This document shows, one piece after another, positions 1 to 6,600 of a stretch of DNA of 26,498 nucleotides. Within the stretch, counting starts at the first letter, position 1. Every line of letters begins with the position of its first letter. This DNA is from CAZMFZ01 sp964565665 (GTDB taxonomy: Bacteria > Bacteroidota > Bacteroidia > Cytophagales > UBA9547): NCBI GenBank assembly GCA_964565665.1, contig CAZMFZ010000040.1:1-26498 (forward strand). The letters run 5' to 3'. The notes below the pieces were generated by a model. It saw only the letters and a program-made list of their open reading frames with translations, had not been told where the DNA came from and searched no databases. Made by a program: the position numbers and the translations under genes.

Positions 1-360
1 CATCAAAAACATATTAATGTGGTGGTAATAACTTTGTAAGAAAATAATCATCGCAAAATCGCCAATGGAACAACCTATCAAACAGGTGAAAGTATTTGTT
101 CCTGCTCGCTTCCAAATATTTATATCTACCCAAAATCGGTTGTTTTTTTCGCCTTCTTCTTTCAATTGGTAATGTGGATAGGCTGCTGATAAAGCATTTT
201 TCAAACTACTGGTCATAATATGCTGCTGCATTTCTACCGAAACGTGCTGCATATCTATTGCTTTCGCCTTTAATATACCCGGAACGGATTGTATAAGCGA
301 TTCTACTTTTTTTTGACAGCCTTGGCACGTCATTCCTGAAACTTTATAGGTATGTGTCAT
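1..360 (-). CDS. HMA domain-DUF4396 fusion membrane protein (partial, C-terminus beyond window)
   Basis: Reading the minus strand from the ATG at 358-360 gives 120 codons that stay open to the window edge, so the C-terminus is missing. Residues 1-70 look like a heavy-metal-associated (HMA) domain with the metal-binding motif GMTCQGC (Cys12, Cys15). After a short linker, residues 83-120 (WKRAGTNTFTCLIGCSIGDF, then a hydrophobic stretch) resemble the start of a DUF4396-type membrane domain. HMA domains bind Cu(I) or similar soft metals through the two cysteines, so a role in metal binding or transport at the inner membrane is inferred. It is the most downstream gene seen in a minus-strand metal cluster and follows the AraC-type regulator after 88 nt. 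A P-type ATPase N-terminus is the main alternative, but the sequence after the HMA domain does not look like one. Confidence 0.72.
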   Translation of the reverse strand, partial: MTHTYKVSGMTCQGCQKKVESLIQSVPGILKAKAIDMQHVSVEMQQHIMTSSLKNALSAAYPHYQLKEEGEKNNRFWVDINIWKRAGTNTFTCLIGCSIGDFAMIIFLQSYYHHINMFLM

Positions 361-448
361 AATATTAATTTTTGATTCATACAAATTTCGTGAGTTTATG
401 CCATTGACTTTTTACAAAAACGTGGACAATAGTTAGGGTATTTTGAGA

Positions 449-1012
449 TTAGTTAATTACATTTCTTTTGTTTTCCTTCAATTTTTTATAATAAACAGGT
501 GAAAAACCGGTAGTTTTCTTAAATTGGTTTGAAAGTGCCTGAATGCTGCTGTAGTGCAATAAATCGGCAATTTCATTGAGGGAAAGCTCATCATACATCA
601 TCAATTCCTTAATTTTCTCTACCTTTTGATTGATTATATATTTTTCAATGGTGCTATTTTCAATTGAGGAGAATAAATTGCTCAAATAGCTATAATCCAT
701 GCCCAATTCTTTTGAGAGGTATTGAGAATAATTTACATGAATATTATTGTTCTGATTTTGGATAAGATCAGTTACCAAATTTTTTATTCTCTCAATAGTT
801 CTCGATTTTCTATCATCAATTAAAGCAAAGCCAAATTTTATCAATTCATTTTGCAGCTTGTCTTTCTCAATTTGGGTTAGTTCGGTTGGCAGAACTGCAT
901 CGCCTAATGAAACGCTGTTTACGGAAATTGCCAATTGAGAAAATACATTCTCAACTACCATGATGCAGCGAGTACAAACCATGTTTTTAATATACAATTT
1001 TGTATTGTCCAT
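449..1012 (-). CDS. AraC-family transcriptional regulator with HMA-like CxxC N-terminal domain
   Basis: 187 residues. The C-terminal part (about 130-182) is an AraC-type helix-turn-helix region: MYDELSLNEIADLLHYSS, then a second helix with SNQFKKTTGFSPVYYKK. The family normally carries two HTH motifs in about 100 residues. The N-terminus is not a cupin: residues 5-65 begin LYIKNMVCTRCIMVVENV, with Cys13 and Cys16 placed like the metal site of an HMA domain. This suggests a regulator that binds a metal ion directly and controls the surrounding metal genes; that is inference. The MxCxxC spacing matches HMA proteins, but the middle residues (TR) differ from the usual (x)GC. A strong hairpin terminator ends 22 nt before the start codon, so it is probably transcribed separately from the upstream gene or by readthrough. 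Confidence 0.85.
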   Translation of the reverse strand: MDNTKLYIKNMVCTRCIMVVENVFSQLAISVNSVSLGDAVLPTELTQIEKDKLQNELIKFGFALIDDRKSRTIERIKNLVTDLIQNQNNNIHVNYSQYLSKELGMDYSYLSNLFSSIENSTIEKYIINQKVEKIKELMMYDELSLNEIADLLHYSSIQALSNQFKKTTGFSPVYYKKLKENKRNVIN

Positions 1013-1033
1013 ACCCTAGTTTTTGAGGTAAAT

Positions 1034-1059
1034 AAAAGGCTTGGAATCCCAAGCCTTTT
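1034..1059 (-). terminator. Strong rho-independent-type hairpin between secreted protein gene and AraC gene
   Basis: Perfect 11-bp inverted repeat AAAAGGCTTGG / CCAAGCCTTTT around a 4-nt loop (1045-1048). On the minus strand it lies 34 nt past the stop of the Met-rich secreted protein gene and runs into a T-rich stretch, as expected for an intrinsic terminator. Its A/T-flanked symmetry could let it work in both directions. It ends 22 nt before the AraC start codon. Confidence 0.8.
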
Positions 1060-1092
1060 ACAGAATCTAAGTGTTTTGTGGAAAAAGGCGAA

Positions 1093-1548
1093 CTATTTCA
1101 TTTTCATTTCTTTGCCTTCTTTTTTCATTTGAGCACAATGGTAGGCACATGCGGCTTGCATTTTGTAATTCTCATGAACCAGTAAAACTACTTTGCCATT
1201 TTCATCTTTCACTTCGCACATACCGTTAGCAGGTGCACCGATGGTAAAGTTTTTAGCATCGCTAGTTTCCGACATCATGTACATAAAGTTGCCGTTTTTT
1301 TCAGCCTTTCCCATTTTTTTGCCTGAGTGGGAATCTACCAAATTGCCTTCACCATCAATATGAGCCATTTTCATACTCATGTTGTCCATCATGCCATCTT
1401 TAGTCATGGTGCCAATTTTCACGCCATTTCCATCGGTAAATTTACCCGAAGCATCAATGTTGGGTGCTTTGTAATTCTGTGCAAAAGTTGTGGATGCAAG
1501 CACTACCATCCCGATAGCTGCCATTACCATTTGTTTAATCGTTTTCAT
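1093..1548 (-). CDS. Secreted Met/His/Cys-rich protein, putative periplasmic metal-binding protein
   Basis: 151 residues with a clear signal peptide (1-23, cleavage after TTFA before QNYK). The mature part is unusually rich in methionine: about 15 Met in 128 residues, clustered at 53-61 and 89-92. It ends with Cys111, CAYHC (134-138) and EGKEMKMK. Met clusters and Cys/His pairs are typical Cu(I)/Ag(I) ligands, so periplasmic copper binding is inferred. Residues 31-52 and 64-86 are two imperfect copies of a Gly-rich beta unit (DGNGVKIGTMTKDG versus DSHSGKKMGKAEKNG), similar to short beta-repeat proteins called 5-fold beta-flower in some Bacteroidota annotations; I am not certain of that assignment. 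It lies between the AraC regulator and the periplasmic HMA protein on the same strand. Confidence 0.75.
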   Translation of the reverse strand: MKTIKQMVMAAIGMVVLASTTFAQNYKAPNIDASGKFTDGNGVKIGTMTKDGMMDNMSMKMAHIDGEGNLVDSHSGKKMGKAEKNGNFMYMMSETSDAKNFTIGAPANGMCEVKDENGKVVLLVHENYKMQAACAYHCAQMKKEGKEMKMK

Positions 1549-1593
1549 AAGTTAGAGTCCCCCGACTCCGAAGGGGAGATTTATTAAATATAG

Positions 1594-1621
1594 AATAGCA
1601 AATGGAGTCGAACTTGCTATT
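1594..1621 (-). terminator. Possible weak terminator hairpin downstream of periplasmic HMA gene
   Basis: Inverted repeat AATAGCAA / TTGCTATT (8 bp, 12-nt loop at 1602-1613), which extends by a G-T and an A-T pair. On the minus strand it sits about 50 nt past the stop of the HMA protein gene and before the Met-rich gene, followed by only a loose T-rich run. It may be a weak terminator or a leader structure. Confidence 0.35.
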
Positions 1622-1669
1622 TTGAAAGCCACGTTTACTGGTACATGACAAAACCATTCAATGTTTTTG

Positions 1670-2017
1670 CTATTTTTTTATTTTTTCACGTTCGTATTGG
1701 CAACAGCCAGGCAGTTTTTTGTAAACCTTATCATCTGCCCTCACTTGCTCCGTGTCGTAACCTACGGCTGCAATGGCTTTGTGAATATCATCAGGCCCAA
1801 TGCTATGAATGTCGAAAGTAACAGTGGCTATTTTGGTATCTACATTCCAAACGCCCGATTTTACGCCTAGCAATTTCATGGCTTTTTCTATTCTTTCCTG
1901 GCACATTTCACAATTGCCAAATACCTTGAAAGATATGGTTTCAAAATGTGTAGGATGGTTTGCCCAAATTGAAATGGAAGCAAAAAGAGATATAATTAAG
2001 ATTTTTACAGCTTTCAT
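1670..2017 (-). CDS. Periplasmic heavy-metal-associated (HMA) domain protein
   Basis: 115 residues. A signal peptide covers residues 1-19 (MKAVKILIISLFASISIWA, before NHP). An HMA-fold domain follows at about 25-95, with FKVFGNCEMCQERIEKAM carrying the CxxC metal site and typical strands (WNVDTKIATVTFD) and helix (DDIHKAIAAVGYDTE). The tail contains KLPGCCQYER, a Cys pair common at the end of this Bacteroidota family that may add metal ligands. It probably acts as a periplasmic Cu(I) (or other soft metal) chaperone, handing metal to efflux proteins; the metal is inferred. It lies between the HYC_CC_PP-type gene and the Met-rich gene on the same strand. Family membership is secure, specificity is not. 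Confidence 0.88.
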   Translation of the reverse strand: MKAVKILIISLFASISIWANHPTHFETISFKVFGNCEMCQERIEKAMKLLGVKSGVWNVDTKIATVTFDIHSIGPDDIHKAIAAVGYDTEQVRADDKVYKKLPGCCQYEREKIKK

Positions 2018-2183
2018 GATTTATTTTTTTTAATGAATTGATAACATTAATTCAGATTGCAAAAGCATTACAATGAATAATGAAGATGATAATGAAAATA
2101 TGCCTAACAGCCTAAAATTTAGGTGTTTAGCTAAAGAATGTCAGATTTGATTTCAGAAATAGTATATGCTGAAAAGCAATATT

Positions 2184-2570
2184 TCAGATTAAATATGTAC
2201 AGAAAAAAGTAATGAGTGCAAAACCCCAATACGGAATATCTGCTTGGTCGAAAAAAATGTGTTGAGCCTTGTTAAGCTTAGAAAAGGAATAATGTAAACT
2301 CGAAGAAAAAACTTTGAAATATTTAATAGTTAGTGGCGCTGTAACTATTATTTTACCAGCATTGCTGTGGTCGTTGTCGATTTTGAAATTTGCTTGAATG
2401 TCTTTACAACATCCTTTCATCTGTTTAGTCCCACAATTTTTGCAAGATTTTTCAGAAGCAAATAGCTTAACCGACATCAATTTGCCACCACAATAATGTG
2501 TACTTACCGTTATCCCTATGCTGAAAGCAAGGTATAGGAGCATTAGTACTATGGAGATGGTCTTTTTCAG
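2184..2570 (-). CDS. HYC_CC_PP-type small secreted or membrane protein; probable CTG start
   Basis: The recognisable motifs are THYCGGKL near the N-terminus, CKNCG, and KGCCKD in the middle, as in the Bacteroidota HYC_CC_PP family. The C-terminal half (IPYWGFALITFFCTYLI) lacks the expected Pro pair and is divergent. The first ATG (2541-2543) gives 119 residues with no positive charge before the hydrophobic stretch. The frame stays open nine codons further up to CTG at 2568-2570, giving LKKTISIVLMLLYLAFSIG, which matches the usual KK-type signal start of the family. I therefore place the start at CTG; the ATG at 2543 is the alternative. A good TAnnTTTG box lies just upstream. The function is unknown; such genes sit near copper and heavy-metal genes, and the cysteines suggest metal binding. 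Confidence 0.7.
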   Translation of the reverse strand: MKKTISIVLMLLYLAFSIGITVSTHYCGGKLMSVKLFASEKSCKNCGTKQMKGCCKDIQANFKIDNDHSNAGKIIVTAPLTIKYFKVFSSSLHYSFSKLNKAQHIFFDQADIPYWGFALITFFCTYLI

Positions 2571-2588
2571 ACTTTATTTATTAATGTA

Positions 2589-2596
2589 CAAAAATA
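2589..2596 (-). promoter_or_regulatory. Candidate Bacteroidota -7 box for the minus-strand metal cluster
   Basis: The minus strand reads TATTTTTG, an exact match to the Bacteroidota -7 consensus TAnnTTTG. It ends 18 nt before the proposed CTG start of the HYC_CC_PP-type gene, the first gene of the cluster. The only TTG-like -33 element (GTTTTG, 2621-2626) is about 24 nt away, longer than the usual 19-21, so the match is partial. Confidence 0.4.
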
Positions 2597-2713
2597 ATTA
2601 ACAATTCAGACTATACGTTACAAAACTTTATTAAAGAGTTACAAAATTTTTGGATTTAGTAATCTAGGCTTTATGATTTCTCACAGTCAAGGAATAGCTT
2701 TGTAGTGAATAGC

Positions 2714-2746
2714 AAGTATCTCATCCCTCGAAGAGATGGAATACTT
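2714..2746. repeat. Imperfect inverted repeat in gene-poor region
   Basis: AAGTATCTCATC and GATGGAATACTT form a stem with a two-base mismatch, separated by CCTCGAAGA. It lies between the divergently placed metal cluster and the decayed plus-strand ORF. No T-run follows on either strand, so it is not a standard terminator. It may be an operator or chance. Confidence 0.3.
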
Positions 2747-2800
2747 ACAAGACTTTAAATGTGTTATCATATCTATAAAAATTAATTCTCTAATAAAATG

Positions 2801-2808
2801 TATTTTTG
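2801..2808 (+). promoter_or_regulatory. Candidate -7 box upstream of the decayed plus-strand ORF
   Basis: TATTTTTG matches TAnnTTTG exactly and ends 20 nt before the ATG at 2828. No TTG -33 element is seen at the expected spacing. It fits a leftover promoter of the interrupted ORF at 2828-3194. Confidence 0.35.
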
Positions 2809-2827
2809 CAACCCTAATTCGAAATGT

Positions 2828-3194
2828 ATGGCTAAAATATTTTCATTATTGTCGACTGATTAGCCGACCGATGAGCAATTGAAGCAGTTGATGGGAGATG
2901 CGCTACTGAAAGTTTTAGAAAATAAAGAGAAAGGCAATAAATTCTTGTCAGATTTGATGCTTAAAGACCAGTTGGCCGTTCTTGAAAAGCACGCTGGCAA
3001 TTAGAATTGGTAAGTTAGAAATCTTTTCGAACTGTATTGTAGCTGCAACAGTGGTAGATAGGTTGTATGTGTATGACAACTCCGTAGAAGATGATGAAAT
3101 GCAACTACAATTCAGAGCCAATAAAGGTGAATTAGTAAAGCAATATACAGAAATGAACTACTGGGCAATGCCCATTTTTAATGCCTGTATATAG
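2828..3194 (+). pseudogene. Decayed small ORF of unknown family (in-frame TAG plus frameshift)
   Basis: From ATG at 2828 the frame reads MAKIFSLLSTD, meets TAG at 2861-2863, then continues PTDEQLKQLMGDALLKVLEN and on to LAVLEKHAGN with a stop at 3002-3004. From about 2982 the +1 frame continues with a protein-like sequence (IGKLEIFSNCIVAATVVDRL, then MQLQFRANKGELVKQYTEMN) until TAG at 3192-3194. The simplest reading is one former gene of about 120 codons broken by a nonsense codon and a frameshift near 2985-3005. I do not recognise the family. Alternatives are two unrelated small genes, or non-coding DNA with chance ORFs. Confidence 0.4.
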
Positions 3195-3208
3195 TATGTT
3201 TCCAATTC

Positions 3209-3451
3209 TCAATCAGCCAGATACCCATTAAAAAATTTTACAAAGTCATCCTCCATATTGGTAGATTGTACAATATACTTTTTATGCTTTTGCACTCAGG
3301 CGTAATGTTGGCAAAAAAGTTATTTGTATTTATATTAAACCCATTGTGATTCATCCACCACGCTTTTGAAACTTCAGCATAGCCATCTAAGTTTTGAAAA
3401 CTTAATGGACTCGTGCAAACAAATCACTTTTTGTACTAGTTTTGTATTCAT
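3209..3451 (-). pseudogene. Decayed minus-strand small ORF with two compensating frameshifts
   Basis: The minus strand starts at ATG (3449-3451) as MNTKLVQKVICLHESIKF and then hits a stop. The adjacent frame carries QNLDGYAEVSKAWWMNHNGF and NINTNNFFANITPE. The original frame then resumes as VQKHKKYIVQSTNMEDDFVK and FFNGYLAD before TGA at 3209-3211. The whole span is 81 codons, so the two shifts would cancel. The residue composition looks like real protein in each piece, but the family is unknown to me and chance cannot be ruled out. Confidence 0.33.
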
Positions 3452-3475
3452 TTATACGTTTGTAATCGTATAAAT
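3450..3475. repeat. 26-bp perfect dyad, possible operator
   Basis: ATTTATACG / CGTATAAAT is a perfect 9-bp inverted repeat with an 8-nt spacer (3459-3466). There is no T-run after it on either strand, which favours a dimeric regulator site over a terminator. It overlaps the start codon of the decayed minus-strand ORF and lies about 200 nt before the giant repeat protein gene. Confidence 0.45.
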
Positions 3476-3508
3476 AAAATTCAATACCCAACCACACCCA
3501 TATTATAG

Positions 3509-3532
3509 ATTTGAAATCGTGCGATTATAAAT
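3509..3532. repeat. Second dyad with a related half-site
   Basis: ATTTGAAATCG / CGATTATAAAT, 11-bp arms with two mismatches around a 2-nt centre. The outer half-sites (TATAAAT next to CG) resemble the dyad 34 nt upstream. It lies 141 nt before the giant gene's start and could be a second binding site. Confidence 0.33.
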
Positions 3533-3644
3533 TGCTTCACCTTCAAATTATCTATATTCGTCTTAAAAATAGCTCATAACGGCTTAAAAAAGTTTATTTA
3601 GTTTGTCTTATATCTATCTTTAACCTCAGATATATATGATACCC

Positions 3645-3652
3645 TATTTTTA
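3645..3652 (+). promoter_or_regulatory. Weak candidate -7 box for the T9SS operon
   Basis: TATTTTTA differs from TAnnTTTG only at the last base. It ends 21 nt before the proposed TTG start of the giant gene. No convincing -33 element is present. The surrounding 60 nt are very AT-rich, so a chance match is possible. Confidence 0.25.
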
Positions 3653-3673
3653 TACACTTATTACTATTTAGCT

Positions 3674-6600
3674 TTGATTATAACTTCTACCTATAAAATA
3701 CGGTATTTTTTGTGTAGCATTTTTGTGTTGCTAAGTTTGGTGTCGTCAGCTTCAGCTGGGGCAAACTTCACCGTGTGCGGCACTTCAGCCCAGCTTTCGG
3801 CCGACCCATTAAATGCAGACGAGATTGGAATTTGGACAACGATTACAGGGTCAGGAACTTTTTCAAATAGCTCCAGTCCAATGTCCAGTGTCACAGGTTT
3901 GTTGCAAGGCAATAATACTTTGAGGTGGACGGTGACAAATACAGTTACCTCATCGGTAGTGGGCTCAAATGTGATTGTTAGAAATAACTCCCCTTCCATT
4001 TCAGTAATAACAGGTGCCAGCAGAAGAAACTCATGTGTTATAAACCCAAGTTTCAGTTTGACAGGAAGCTTGCCTATAAATGGAATAGGGACTTGGACGG
4101 TTGTAAGCGGGATGGCTTCTTTTTCTGCCCCAAATTTTAGAATTACAAATCTATCTGGACTCAATCAGGGAAGCAATATTGTGGCATGGGTAATCAGAAA
4201 TGGCGAATGTCTCTCAACCTCAACCGTAAACGCTTATTTTAATAAACCAGCTTCTGCGGGAATTTACCAAGAGGTTTGTGGGACAACTGCAACTTTGAGT
4301 GCATCTGACAATGGAGTTGCTGTTAGCTACAATTGGTACGATCCCTCATTTAATTTGTCATTTGATGACGATGCAGATCCAAATACCAACGTTTCGGGTC
4401 TTATTCCTGGGCCGAATGTTTTCCAATGGAACACCATAGACGGGAATAGCTGCGTAACTCAAATTACCATCACTAGCAATATTGTCACCCCCTCTAATGC
4501 AGGCTCAAACCAAACGCTTTGTTCAAATGCCACCACCTTAATAGGAAATGCAGCTTCCCTAGGCACAGGCCAATGGAATTTCCTTACCTCAGCCTCAGGC
4601 TTTTCATTTGCTAACCAGTCGTTGGCAGGCACTTCACTCACCAATATTCCCGAAGGCAGTTCTATCTTAGAATGGAAGATATCGAAAGGTATCTGCGAAT
4701 CGGCAACCACAGTTGCCATTACCAACAATGCGCCTACTCCTTCTTCCATAGCTGGGGGCAACCAAGATGTGTGCTTGGATAATACTACAATAGCAGGAAA
4801 TGCGCCCACACAAGGTGTAGGAAGGTGGACTAAAGTTTTAGGAGCGGGGGTGGTTGTATTTCCCAATTCACCTGTTACTTCTATCACTGGCTTGTTAGCT
4901 GGTTCCGTTAGCAGCTACATGTGGACTGTTTCATTCCCTGGCTGCCCCAGCAGTAATGCCACTGTTACAGTTTCGAGGCAAAGCCCTGAAATAGCTAAAG
5001 TACAGACCAACTATCTTTCATTTTGTGGCAGCAACTTTGCAACTGTGGTAGGAGTAAATACAGCATCTGGCGTATGGGCAATTACGGCTGGGCCGGGCTC
5101 AATTGTGGGTGCCAACAGCAATAAAACCGCCATCATAGATTTAGGAAGCGATGGAAGAACCAAACTTTCTTGGACACTGAACATTCTTGGTTGCTCTACC
5201 ACTACCGATACGGTTACAATAGATCATAGTGCTGTATCGCTTGCTACTGTCACAGGCAGCCGCAACTTCGAAATATGCACAGATACTTTGTTTCTCACTG
5301 GGGTTTATCCTGTGAAAGGCATTGGCAGTTGGTCATTTTTGGCGGGTGGAGGTCTTTTAACAGATGTCAACTTGCATTCAACGTTAGGGAAAAATCTAAA
5401 TGCGGGCATTAACAGGCTTCGCTGGACTGTAATAAACGATTTCTGTTCCAGCTTCGTGAATGTGACTATTACCAACAACAAACCTGCTTTGGCCTTGGCC
5501 GTTCCCGACAATAAAATAGTATGTTCGAATAGTGATGTGCTTTTTGCCACCTCCGTGGCAGGGCCAAATGTAGGCGTTTGGACCACGCTTGCAGGGTCAG
5601 GAACGATTGGCAGTGCAGGAGCGGCAAACAATAAAATAGTGAGCAATCTTGGCTTGGGTGCCAATACTTTTTTGTGGACTGTAACCTTAGGCAGTTGCAC
5701 CTCTAAAGATACGTTGACCTTAACCAACAACACTCCCATAGGCACATTTGCAGGCAACAATCAGATTGTATGCACAAATATAACTACCCTTACTGGATCT
5801 GCTTTGGTACAAGGGGTCGGCTTTTGGTCGAATAGCAGTACAGGCACGGGCGTATTTCTTGAGAGCACCAATCCGAAAACCACTGTCACAGGTTTGGCGT
5901 CCGGGCCAAACGTACTGCTCTGGACTGTGACAACGCCCGGCTGCCCTGCCACAATATCGCCAGTGCGTATTTCCAATAATCAAGTTACTGTGCCAGTGGC
6001 AAGCGTTGCAAACGATTGTTTTGAAGTAAATACGGCTACCTCAGCCATTATTTATTTAAATGCAAACCAACCTTTAAATACCATTACTGGTGAATTTGGA
6101 ATTTGGCGAACCATTACTTCCCCTGGTATTACCAATATTGCCACACCTACATTGGCAAGTACTACAGCTACTGGTATTGGCGGGTCAGGATTTTATAGAT
6201 TTGGTTGGAGAATAACTGCTCCTGGTTGCAGCCTGGAAGCTACCACCCAAGCTGTGGTGCTTTCTAAAGCCATTACTGGAACTGATTTATGCCTTAAAAT
6301 AAATGCAGGAGTTCCGGATGTGACCTCGGTGCTGTCAAGAATCACCAATCCAAAGCCTTCGCAAGGCGAATATGCTGTTTGGAGTTATGTAAGTACGTCA
6401 TTCACCCCAAACATTTCTAACCTTACATTGAATGCTACCACAGGTGGGGTAAGCGGATTAGAAAAAGGCGTGCATACATTTCAGTATTTAGTAGGCAATA
6501 CCAATAACCTTTCATGCCAAAGCACTGCCACTATTTTGGGTACAGTGCTTACAAAGGCCAATGCAGGTACAAATCTGTGTTTTACAGACATTAATACTGC

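Noticed and set aside
1552..1581. C/G-rich stretch with GAGTC-CCCC-GACTC before the Met-rich gene, possible REP element or riboswitch
   Set aside because: Only one copy is seen in the window and the stem is 5 bp. There is no riboswitch core I can recognise.
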